This document shows positions 51,835-59,285 of a stretch of 64,000 nt of DNA, piece after piece (the stretch's first letter is position 1; the number at the start of each line of letters is the position of its first letter). The translations under genes and the position numbers were made by a program. The notes below the pieces were generated by a model. The model was not told where the DNA came from. It saw only the letters and a list, made by a program, of their open reading frames with translations, and did no database searches. The stretch comes from Kozakia baliensis (lineage in GTDB: Bacteria; Pseudomonadota; Alphaproteobacteria; Acetobacterales; Acetobacteraceae), in the NCBI RefSeq assembly GCF_001787335.1, contig NZ_CP014675.1, positions 1 to 64,000 on the forward strand, written 5' to 3'.

Positions 51835-52079
51835 GAGAACCTCCGACGCTTCCAGGTGGGCACGGCGGTGCGCGTTTGACCGATCAGAAGGCGACGGCAC
51901 CAGCGAAAGGCGGCGGGCAACGTCAACCCGAAGAAAGAGATCAGGCCGAACACGGCGGTCGCGAGCAGGCTGAACAGGAGCGTTTTGAGGCTCCAATCGA
52001 CCACCGCCAGCAGGATCGGCAGGCAACTGCGGGCGTCGAGGACCAAAATACGAACGGGTAAGGCTGTGGCGCGCCACAT
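51831..52079 (-). CDS. icmT: IcmT/TraK-like inner-membrane protein
   Basis: 82 residues with the IcmT pattern: MWRATALPVRILVLDARSCLPILLAVVDWSLKTLLFSLLATAVFGLISFFGLTLPAAFRWCRRLLIG. The W-R-x-T-A-x-P-x-R start, D-A-R, a double membrane segment and F-G-L-T-x-P are conserved. It immediately follows DotB with an ATGA overlap, as in IncI and Legionella gene orders. Confidence 0.88.
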   Translation of the reverse strand: MWRATALPVRILVLDARSCLPILLAVVDWSLKTLLFSLLATAVFGLISFFGLTLPAAFRWCRRLLIGQTRTAVPTWKRRRFS

Positions 52080-53242
52080 CAGTCATCCCTCCTTTTCTCG
52101 GCCAGAGCCGTTTGTTCGGTAATCAGATCTTGCTCGAGCAGCTTGTCGATCGCGCGCGGGTAGGTCTGTCCTTCGGTTTTCAGCACGTCGGTCACGAACT
52201 CCGGCCACGTCTCCGGATCGCTCCGCATCAGTTTGAAGCGCAGATCTTTATGAAAGGTCAGGAACTCGCGGATGGCGACACGGCCCCCGCCTTTGCGCGG
52301 CACGAGGCGCTGGTTGAGGCAAAAGCGCATCGACTGCGCCAGAGCCGACACCAAATTGTCGCGTTCCTCGCGCGCACACAGCGATACGGCGCGCTGGATC
52401 ATCAGCGGCACGTTGTCGGCGTGAATGGTCGTACTCAGGATGCCGCCGATGATGGCGCTGTTGATGGCGGCGTCCATGGTCTCGCTGTCACGGCACTCGC
52501 CCACGATCAACTCGGTCATCTCCCGGCGTGTCGCCCCTCGCACGAACTTTCCGAACGTCATATTAGGGGGACGCATTTCGGTCTGGTTGATTTTCGAGCC
52601 GGTCGGTGAACGAATGTAGTCCATCATGAACTCGACCGGCGCTTCGCCCGACGCGATGTCGACGCTTGCGTCCGGTCGCATCACCTTTTCTTCCGCAAGG
52701 GCGAAAATTAGGGACGACTTTCCCGAGCCCGTCGCCCCGCCGATGAATTTCATGCCCGAACGAACATCGTTACTGGCGAGCACTTCGGGCTCGACCGTTT
52801 GCGAGGCCAAGCTGGGCGGACGGGAAGGGATGGGGCGCATGACGATGTTGACGCCTTGGCCGCGCAGCACCTCCACCGGCGTGAAGTTCACGCGAAACCG
52901 CAGGGTCTCGCGGCGACTGAGAGACACGGAATAGGCGCTGTCGAGATCATGATAGATCGCGAGCATCGACATGCCGTCCTGCGCATACATATGGCTGACG
53001 ATCTCGGCGATCGCGAAATCATCCGTCGATCCACGGGTTGCGAACCGCGTGACGCCATGAACCTTGATCGTCACGGGATGGCCCGTTTTGAAGTCGATGC
53101 GCGACGCGCCGAGCCGATAGGCCCATTTCAGGAGATCGTCGAGGCCGGGCGCATGCTTGCGCCGCTCCACCACCCATGAAAATCCGGTGGCGCCTTCGTT
53201 TTCCCACGTCTCAAGTTCGGTCGGTAGCAGGGAGACGTTCAT
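52079..53242 (-). CDS. dotB: DotB secretion ATPase (TraJ-like)
   Basis: A VirB11/PilT-type hexameric ATPase. The N-domain ends LRFRVNFTPVEVLRGQGVNIVMRPIP. Walker A is FIGGATGSGKSSL at about residues 166-178, the Asp box and Walker B region lies at FVRGATRREMTELIVGECRDSETMDAA, and the His box is GGILSTTIHADNVPLMI. The ATG at 53242 overlaps the DotC stop (ATGA) and is preferred to the GTG at 53248. It energises channel assembly and substrate transfer at the cytoplasmic face. Confidence 0.94.
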   Translation of the reverse strand: MNVSLLPTELETWENEGATGFSWVVERRKHAPGLDDLLKWAYRLGASRIDFKTGHPVTIKVHGVTRFATRGSTDDFAIAEIVSHMYAQDGMSMLAIYHDLDSAYSVSLSRRETLRFRVNFTPVEVLRGQGVNIVMRPIPSRPPSLASQTVEPEVLASNDVRSGMKFIGGATGSGKSSLIFALAEEKVMRPDASVDIASGEAPVEFMMDYIRSPTGSKINQTEMRPPNMTFGKFVRGATRREMTELIVGECRDSETMDAAINSAIIGGILSTTIHADNVPLMIQRAVSLCAREERDNLVSALAQSMRFCLNQRLVPRKGGGRVAIREFLTFHKDLRFKLMRSDPETWPEFVTDVLKTEGQTYPRAIDKLLEQDLITEQTALAEKRRDD

Positions 53243-54276
53243 TGGCACTGCTCCGGGTAGGTCGGGCTGCTATAGCCATAGCCACGATCGCGTCGTAATC
53301 CCTGAAGGCCGGGCTGGCTGGTGATGCGAATAACCCGGTCGCCGACATGCAGGGTGTCGCCGCCGCCGACCGAAGCTTGCTGCTCGAACACGACGTGCGG
53401 CTGTTCGACGCGGCCGTTGTTGAGCAACACGCGATAACGCGCCATGCCGACGATATCGCGCTGCAAGCGTGCGAGATCGGAGAGGAAAATCTCGGTCGCC
53501 TGTTTCTCTCCGTCCGCCCATCCTTCGGCGACCCATTTGTTCCAGAACGCCACCTCCTTGCGATCCAACGGCAGAGAGGCGGCGACGGGATGGCGCGGTT
53601 TATTCCAGCTTCGCACCAGATAGGTGCGCCAGTTCGGCGCAGCGGAGGTCAGTTGAGCCTCCCGCGTGATCTCGAACACACACTGGGTTTCGCGCGCGAC
53701 CTGACCGGTGTCGTTCAGGGCGAGCGCCATTTGCGCTTCGGTGACGATCGGTGGCTGCATCAGGGTCTGGCCGCCCCCGATCGGCAGCACCAGCGGACGA
53801 AAATCATAGGTGGCGTCGAGCATACCCTCGTAGCGGCGTAGCATTTCGTTGATGGCAAAGGCGCGTGCTGCCAGGCCGCCCTGGGCACCGTAGATATGCG
53901 CGGCCTCCTGAAGCTGCTCGCGCCGACCGGGTTTGAGACCGTCCGTCGCCTCGTCGTTGGGCCGCATGTCCTGCAATGCTTCCAATGAGGGTGGGGGTTC
54001 GCCGCCCACGATACGATCGAGTTGGCCCGCACCGGTGATGGGTTTGTCGATCGGGTTGCCCAGGGTGGGATCGGCCGCCTCGATCTGATCGGCACCGGGT
54101 TGGGGTGGTTGCGGGATCGGCACCAACGTGCCGCTCGGGGCAGGGGGCAACGTATTGCTGCGCGATGGCATGATCTGCCCGTTGGCCGTGGCCGCCGCGG
54201 CACGTGCCGTGAAGGTGACGCCGATGACCAAAGACGCGGCGCAACCCAGCAGAACGAGGCGAAGGGATTTATGCAT
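53239..54276 (-). CDS. dotC: DotC outer-membrane core protein (TraI-like)
   Basis: 345 residues with an N-terminal export signal holding a possible lipobox (VLLGCAAS), a proline-rich linker and the DotC domain: YDFRPLVLPIGGGQTLMQPPIVTEAQMALALNDTGQVARETQCVFEIT, then RTYLVRSWNKPRHPVAASLPLDRKEVAFWNKWVAEGWADGEKQA, ending with DRVIRITSQPGLQGL. It belongs to the outer-membrane complex with DotD and DotH. Overlaps DotD by 8 bp. Confidence 0.9.
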   Translation of the reverse strand: MHKSLRLVLLGCAASLVIGVTFTARAAAATANGQIMPSRSNTLPPAPSGTLVPIPQPPQPGADQIEAADPTLGNPIDKPITGAGQLDRIVGGEPPPSLEALQDMRPNDEATDGLKPGRREQLQEAAHIYGAQGGLAARAFAINEMLRRYEGMLDATYDFRPLVLPIGGGQTLMQPPIVTEAQMALALNDTGQVARETQCVFEITREAQLTSAAPNWRTYLVRSWNKPRHPVAASLPLDRKEVAFWNKWVAEGWADGEKQATEIFLSDLARLQRDIVGMARYRVLLNNGRVEQPHVVFEQQASVGGGDTLHVGDRVIRITSQPGLQGLRRDRGYGYSSPTYPEQCQ

Positions 54277-54730
54277 TGTACACCACCGCGATCTGATGAT
54301 GGAGCGTGTCGACCTGAACGGCAGCGCCCGTGCCTGCCTGCTCGCCGAGCGAGCGCAGAATGTCGAGCGCCGGGGCCACGCTGTTGGTCGTCACTTTGAT
54401 CGGGTGGCTGCTGCCGAAGATCGTCACCGTGTAGCCGATCGCCTTGCCCAGTTTCTTGACGGCGCCATCGAGCGGACCGTTCCAGGCAAACCAGAGTTTG
54501 CGGTTCACGTCGTCAGGCGTTTGAGCCTCCGCAGAAACCGAGACAGGTTGGGGGGCCCGCATTGTGCCGAGCTCGCGCAAATCCGACGTCGTGGACGCGA
54601 CTGCGCGTTGCAGCGCAAGTTCCGGGCTCGGCATGCCGCTGGTGTCGACCGGACCGGGGTCGGGAACGTGTCCGGAGCACGCTGCCAAGGCCAGAAAGAG
54701 GGCAGGTGCGGTGAGCAAGAATGGCTTCAT
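54269..54730 (-). CDS. dotD: DotD outer-membrane lipoprotein
   Basis: 153 residues. The signal MKPFLLTAPALFLALAAC carries a clear lipobox (LAAC). The folded part LWFAWNGPLDGAVKKLGKAIGYTVTIFGSSHPIKVTTNSVAPALDILRSLGEQAGTGAAVQVDTLHHQIAVVY resembles secretin N-domains, as known for DotD. It leads the first Dot/Icm operon and carries a copy of the 17-bp motif 34 bp upstream. Confidence 0.92.
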   Translation of the reverse strand: MKPFLLTAPALFLALAACSGHVPDPGPVDTSGMPSPELALQRAVASTTSDLRELGTMRAPQPVSVSAEAQTPDDVNRKLWFAWNGPLDGAVKKLGKAIGYTVTIFGSSHPIKVTTNSVAPALDILRSLGEQAGTGAAVQVDTLHHQIAVVYNA

Positions 54731-54764
54731 GGTCTTCTCCGCTGTTCGGAGAAGCCTGCGCCTC

Positions 54765-54781
54765 CATCATGCGACGCAAAT
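54765..54781 (-). promoter_or_regulatory. Copy G of the recurrent 17-bp transfer-operon motif
   Basis: In gene sense ATTTGCGTCGCATGATG, one base shorter between TTTGC and GTCGCAT than the other copies. It lies 34 bp before dotD. Confidence 0.68.
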
Positions 54782-54809
54782 CAGAAAAAAGAGCAGAATC
54801 AGAAAAAAG
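54779..54809. repeat. Pair of 13-bp direct repeats upstream of dotD
   Basis: AATCAGAAAAAAG occurs at 54779-54791 and 54797-54809, 18 bp apart and directly beside motif copy G. Both lie in the A-rich promoter region of the first Dot/Icm operon. Confidence 0.7.
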
Positions 54810-54985
54810 CCTGATAATTTTTGTCGGGACGTGAATGGAAAAGAGGGTCACTCTTCCGCACACACGCGCATCCAACAACACCGGCGGCCGCTTGAGCAAA
54901 ATATGGTGACGGGTCGTCCGGTTTTAGCCTACACCGTCGCGGCGCATGCTCCCGCCACGGCGGCGTGGTGGAATGGTGAGAGGCA

Positions 54986-55207
54986 ATGACGGTTCACGAG
55001 TTCGGAACAGACCACATCAACGCCGATCCAGAGAACGGCGCTGAGCAGATGATGCGCTTATTCGCTGCGAAAGCGGAGGAAATAGCACTTAAGCGCGCGC
55101 TGCACTTCCTAAGAGAAGATGACATCGAACGGGCGCGGTTTTGGTTCGAAGTGCGCGCTTACCTCCGGGAAAAGGAGCTAAGGTGTCGATCCGAGACAGT
55201 GCACTGA
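54986..55207 (+). CDS. Small acidic hypothetical protein
   Basis: 73 residues, MTVHEFGTDHINADPENGAEQMMRLFAAKAEEIALKRALHFLREDDIERARFWFEVRAYLREKELRC; helical, no membrane segment. GGTGAGAGG lies just before the start. Composition is protein-like and the frame is open between the divergent dotD promoter and a short convergent gene. No family recognised. Confidence 0.55.
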   Translation: MTVHEFGTDHINADPENGAEQMMRLFAAKAEEIALKRALHFLREDDIERARFWFEVRAYLREKELRCRSETVH

Positions 55208-55220
55208 TTTGAAAGCCAAG

Positions 55221-55385
55221 TTATTTGACAAGCAGCCAAAGTAACGTTCCCCAAAAGGGCAGAACGGCGAGAAGCGACCAAAATATCCCTGCGATGGCGG
55301 ATGTCGTTCTTACCGGTCTGCTGACGAAGCTCGCCTGGATTGCGTGGAAAGAGCGTGCGTCTAGGACTGAAGAGGTTGCCAACAT
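55221..55385 (-). CDS. Possible small membrane protein
   Basis: 54 residues from an ATG with GGAG six bases upstream: LATSSVLDARSFHAIQASF..., then a C-terminal hydrophobic helix (TSAIAGIFWSLLAVLPFWGTLLWLLVK). A strong helix and start signal support it; its size and the overlapping opposite frame argue for caution. Confidence 0.4.
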   Translation of the reverse strand: MLATSSVLDARSFHAIQASFVSRPVRTTSAIAGIFWSLLAVLPFWGTLLWLLVK

Positions 55386-55613
55386 CAAAAACTCCGGTCG
55401 GGGTTTTACTTTTTCAAGGCATCTACAGTTCCAGCAACGCAAGGATTACGTAAAAGCAATAACTCCCCAATGTCACGTTTTCGTGTCGACATGGCGGTCG
55501 ATCTTCCGGCATGCCGAAATCCGTCACGGTAAGCAGCTAACCGTCTCGCGCCGAAAATTCCGGGTTTTGTGACAAGCCACGTTCATTAAGGCGGCTTTAC
55601 ACCGGCGCCAGAC

Positions 55614-56519
55614 TCAGTGGGCTCGGAACAGGTTCGCGAGGATCCGACCGATCGACGCTTGTGCGTCTTCGAGGCGCGCGAGGTCGTTCGCCGATCCTTC
55701 GAGAAAAGATGATACTAAGATGGGCCTGCGCCCGGAGATGACACCATCCGGCCAGAATATCGCGACATCATTAGCAACTCCTGGGTCGCCCGTTCCGGTT
55801 CGATCGCCCTCCACCCAGGATGAAGGCACGCCTGCCCTGAGGCGATGCCCTCCGATGGCACTGCCTCGCAGCCATGCCAGTAAGGTCTCCCGCGAGCGGG
55901 GCGAAAGCACGCCGCCCAGCCAAATTTTCTGAGTGAGCGCAAGCATCGCATTCGGAGTGGTGGTGTTGCGCGGGTCAATGGAGCCTTCCGTTGGACCCGG
56001 CTCGTAGGTGTCCTGCCTTGTCGTGATGTCGCCCAGCGATCTTAGCCACGCAGTCAGGACATCTGGCCCGCCGATGACGTCGAGTAATGTGTTTGCTGCG
56101 CCATTATCGCTCGTTGACATCATCCACAAACAAAGCGTCTCGAGGGTGATCGCTGTGCCGACAAACGGCTTCGTCTGATCCGAGTGGCCGACGATGGAGG
56201 AGGTCTTGATGACGACACGCGTTTGAAGGGGTCGGCTTCCCGTATCAGAGCAATGCAACAAATAGGCGGAAAGCAGCCATTTGAAGACGCTGTGCATCAC
56301 GAACCGCTCTGAGCCTCGCCATTGAAGGATAAGCCTGGTTTGCGTGTCGACCGCGCTTACGCCCACGCGACCGCCCAGCTTTCTTTCGATTCCGCTGATC
56401 AGCTGTTTCGTGACCGCGATTTGCGATTTTGCATCGAGACTATCCGACGCCTTTGCCGCGCCGGAAAGCATGAGAGAAGACAGTGAACTTTGAAATAAAG
56501 TGCGGCGCGACAAAAGCAT
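55614..56519 (-). CDS. Class A beta-lactamase
   Basis: After a leader with paired arginines (LLSRRTLFQSSLSSLMLSGAAKA) comes a serine beta-lactamase: S-x-x-K as HSVFKWLLSAYL, the SDN loop in MMSTSDNGAANTLLD, an omega loop YEPGPTEGSIDPRNTTTP with the catalytic glutamate but threonine where asparagine 170 is usual, and the third box DRTGTGDPGVANDVAIFWP with arginine in place of lysine 234, as in carbenicillinases. It would hydrolyse penicillin-type drugs; the altered omega loop makes the spectrum uncertain. A longer frame exists to 56675; 56519 best fits the signal peptide, and no strong ribosome site is seen. Confidence 0.88.
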   Translation of the reverse strand: MLLSRRTLFQSSLSSLMLSGAAKASDSLDAKSQIAVTKQLISGIERKLGGRVGVSAVDTQTRLILQWRGSERFVMHSVFKWLLSAYLLHCSDTGSRPLQTRVVIKTSSIVGHSDQTKPFVGTAITLETLCLWMMSTSDNGAANTLLDVIGGPDVLTAWLRSLGDITTRQDTYEPGPTEGSIDPRNTTTPNAMLALTQKIWLGGVLSPRSRETLLAWLRGSAIGGHRLRAGVPSSWVEGDRTGTGDPGVANDVAIFWPDGVISGRRPILVSSFLEGSANDLARLEDAQASIGRILANLFRAH

Positions 56520-56650
56520 GGTCAGATAGCCCGGCAGAAGACAGGAATTTCGCTTTGGCATTTGTATCGGCGATGGCCTGCCAAAAGGTGAACGACTGTG
56601 TCGAAGCGAGCCTGCATCGAAATTCAAGCTAAAGATCCGGCATTTCGAGC

Positions 56651-58090
56651 CTAGCGCACACGCAAATGCAGGCAATAATTATGGAGGATGTTGCTGATCC
56701 AATCGCAGCCCATGCCGAAGGGTTTCAGGCCGACATCGTCCTGACACCAGAACGTTGTGCCGGCATAGGCGAACCGCCCGCCGTCGCGACACAGCTTGAA
56801 CACCAGATCCCACGCGATCGGATATTGCGCTCTCTTATGTTTTACGTTCTTGGTCACGATGGTCAGGATTCGTCCGGGCTCCATCGCGTCGGCGCAACAT
56901 TCGTAGATATCGGCCAACTGGTCGATGAAGTCGCCGTAGCTGGCGATGTTCCCAAGATCGGCATCGCTTTCCGAATAGGTGGTGCGTAAGCCTTTCGCCT
57001 GCCGCGCTTTTTGCCCTTCATCGCTCACATGCATGCCGGGGTTATGAAGAATGCGCCAGTAAGGCGGACTGGTTACGGTATAATCGATGGGCTGGAAGGC
57101 CTTGGGAATCAGCGCACTGGCATGACGCGCATCGCCGCTCAACACCTGCCAGCGACCGGACGTTTCGCTGCATGTCTCCGAGATACGAGAGGCGGCGATC
57201 GCCGCCCACGTTTCATCGAGTTCGACGAGCACGGCTTTGCGTCCGGTATCGAGCGCCGCCACCGCCGATGACCCGGTGCCGCCCATCGGGTCGAACACGA
57301 TCCCTCCTTCTGGGGTCAGCTCGGTCACGAAAGTCCTGATCAGTTCTTCTGGAAACTTGGCGGGGTGAAGAATTTCTTTTTTGCTACGCGGTCGTGGACG
57401 CGGCTTGACCCATTGCTCACGGACGGCTGGGACGCTCACGTGAACAGAGGGTGCTTTTTCATGAATCGGCCCGATTTCGTCGATTGCCTGCAAGACGTTG
57501 AGGTAGGTTGGCGCAGCCGTTTCCTCTGACAGCAAGCCGATCTTCTCGTCGCGCATTTTAAAGCTTCGCCGCGCCAGGCTCGACAGCATCCATGGCAACG
57601 GATAGCGCCCCGCTTGACTTGCAACTTCTTGGGAAAGCAGCACGCAAAAACCACCGTCCCGCAGGACATTTTTGCAATTCTCAAAAAACCCACACAGAAG
57701 GTCGGGGCTGTTCGCGGCATGATCGGCGATGGCCGTCGCGCTATGACGCAGGTCGACCACCATGAAATCGAAAGGGGTAAAGTCCGTCTGACCGTATCTC
57801 CACGATGCGATGTCATCGGGTGAGACACAGTCGCGAAACAACGACCGTCCGTGCGCGGCAATAGCGGGATGCTCGTCCCCCACACAAATTGTCAGAACGC
57901 GACTGACGCTGCCCGTAGCCGCTTGTCGTTTAGTAAAAAACTGGATGAGATTGCCGTAAAGCGCCGCGTCATCCGAGAGGTGAAAAAAACTCTTTTGAAA
58001 TAACAGCCACTCTTTCCACGGCAGATCGTTGAGGCGGTTCTCAAGCGACCGTTTCGGCTTTGCGGGAACAACTTTGAGTGTCGTGGACAT
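56651..58090 (-). CDS. Orphan DNA methyltransferase (N4-cytosine/N6-adenine type)
   Basis: 479 residues. The AdoMet site appears as LHPAKFPEELIRTFVTELTPEGGIVFDPMGGTGSSAVAALDTGRKAVLVELDE (motifs X and I), followed by the catalytic motif IV VTSPPYWRIL. The N-terminal 240 residues (KEWLLFQKSFFHLSDDAALYGNLIQFF ... FMVVDLRHSATAIADHAA) are a second Rossmann-like region probably used for target recognition. TSPPYW fits amino-methylation of cytosine N4 or adenine N6. No restriction gene adjoins it, so it may protect the plasmid against host restriction after transfer. Confidence 0.85.
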   Translation of the reverse strand: MSTTLKVVPAKPKRSLENRLNDLPWKEWLLFQKSFFHLSDDAALYGNLIQFFTKRQAATGSVSRVLTICVGDEHPAIAAHGRSLFRDCVSPDDIASWRYGQTDFTPFDFMVVDLRHSATAIADHAANSPDLLCGFFENCKNVLRDGGFCVLLSQEVASQAGRYPLPWMLSSLARRSFKMRDEKIGLLSEETAAPTYLNVLQAIDEIGPIHEKAPSVHVSVPAVREQWVKPRPRPRSKKEILHPAKFPEELIRTFVTELTPEGGIVFDPMGGTGSSAVAALDTGRKAVLVELDETWAAIAASRISETCSETSGRWQVLSGDARHASALIPKAFQPIDYTVTSPPYWRILHNPGMHVSDEGQKARQAKGLRTTYSESDADLGNIASYGDFIDQLADIYECCADAMEPGRILTIVTKNVKHKRAQYPIAWDLVFKLCRDGGRFAYAGTTFWCQDDVGLKPFGMGCDWISNILHNYCLHLRVR

Positions 58091-58481
58091 GACTGAATTT
58101 CACTGAGAGCGGTGATCGGTTGAAGGTCGCCGGGCAGGACATAATTGTTGGCCGTCTTGGTGCCGGGCTGATGACGATTCTCTCGGTTGTCTCGGGGTGG
58201 ATAAAAATAACAGGGCGTTTCGCTCGGCAACGGGCGCCCGCGTTTTTCGAATTCTGTACGATCGCTCCAGCCGACCAAATGCAGAGCGTAGTCCTGTCGT
58301 GGAAACACTTCGTGAAACCTTGTAGCGTCGAACGACACTTCGTAGGCGTCTTCTGCATCGTGCCGAACAGCCAGTTTGACAGTCTCGCGTTGCTGGAAAA
58401 AGCGGCAGGTTCAACCTAGGGTGAAATCCGTTGAATGGGACAAAAAAGGGGACGGAGGCGATCACGGCGGCGCGCCTTAGC
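58091..58481 (-). pseudogene. Possible remnant ORF upstream of the methyltransferase
   Basis: On the complementary strand an uninterrupted frame runs from about 58415 into the methyltransferase start: KLAVRHDAEDAYEVSFDATRFHEVFPRQDYALHLVGWSDRTEFEKRGRPLPSETPCYFYPP. It has protein-like composition but no ATG; the only candidate start is a GTG at 58338, and it runs out of frame into the next gene. It may be a 5'- or 3'-truncated accessory protein. Otherwise the region holds nothing recognisable. Confidence 0.35.
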
Positions 58482-59285
58482 TTACCAGGCAGGTGTCCGG
58501 GCTTGTTCGTAGGCCGTCATGGCCTTGGGCAGCTCTGCTTCGATTGCCGCCTGGCGATCGGCGTCATTGGGGTGATCGGAAAGAAACTGCGCCAAGCCTT
58601 CTTTTCCCGCTTGCCCCTGCAAGCTGGCCATCTTCCGCCAAAGGCTTAACGCGGCGTGAGGATCGTAGCCCGCTTCGGCCATCAGCATCATGCCGCCAAG
58701 GTCGGCGCGGGTTTCGAGGCGTCGTGAGAATGGCAACCCAACGCCCATTGTCGAGGCGGCGCCGAGCGCGGCGCCCGCAGCACTTCCCGCATAGGCGCTC
58801 AGCGCCAATGTCGCGAGGTTGGAGAGTGTCTTTTCCCCAGCCTTTTCCTTGGCATGTTCCTCGAGCGCGTGAATCATCTCGTGCCCCAGCACGGCCGCCG
58901 TTTCGGCTTCGGTGAGGTGGAGGCGGTCGATCAAGCCGGTATACACGCCGACCAGACCACCCGGCATGACCCAGGCGTTGATCTCGTTCGTCTTGAACAC
59001 GGCGAGGTGCCATTGGAACGGGACACCCGTTTTGTTGGCGCGATCCGCGAATGGCTCGAGACGCAGCAAGACGGTGCGCACCATGTCATAGTCCGCACCG
59101 CTGCGGACCAGCATATTCCGCTGCATCGCGTGCGTGACGACCTGCCCATATTGCTGTTGCGCCTGGAGGTTCAGCGACTGGGTATCGTCGCCGGTCATGT
59201 TGGCGACGCTGGTGCAGGAGGTGAGCAGCGCCACCCCGAGAACGGCCAGGCGCGATCGGATCGCGTGGAACATGTTCCGGGTCAT
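58482..59285 (-). CDS. M48-family metallopeptidase lipoprotein
   Basis: 267 residues. The signal MFHAIRSRLAVLGVALLTSC has a lipobox (LLTSC). The zinc site HEMIHALEEH (HExxH) is at about residues 135-144, with the third ligand in RLETRADLGGMMLMAEAGYDP. YMVP-type text INAWVMPGGLVGVYTGLI marks the BepA/LoiP group of periplasmic proteases that tend the outer membrane. Its ATG overlaps the DotO stop by 4 bp, so it is made together with the secretion ATPase, suggesting a role in channel assembly or quality control. Confidence 0.9.
   Translation of the reverse strand: MTRNMFHAIRSRLAVLGVALLTSCTSVANMTGDDTQSLNLQAQQQYGQVVTHAMQRNMLVRSGADYDMVRTVLLRLEPFADRANKTGVPFQWHLAVFKTNEINAWVMPGGLVGVYTGLIDRLHLTEAETAAVLGHEMIHALEEHAKEKAGEKTLSNLATLALSAYAGSAAGAALGAASTMGVGLPFSRRLETRADLGGMMLMAEAGYDPHAALSLWRKMASLQGQAGKEGLAQFLSDHPNDADRQAAIEAELPKAMTAYEQARTPAW

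Noticed and set aside
51835-52086. N-terminal extension of the 143-residue Dot/Icm-operon protein
   Set aside because: It is the alternative frame of icmT, and the downstream ATG forms an ATGA overlap like all neighbours.
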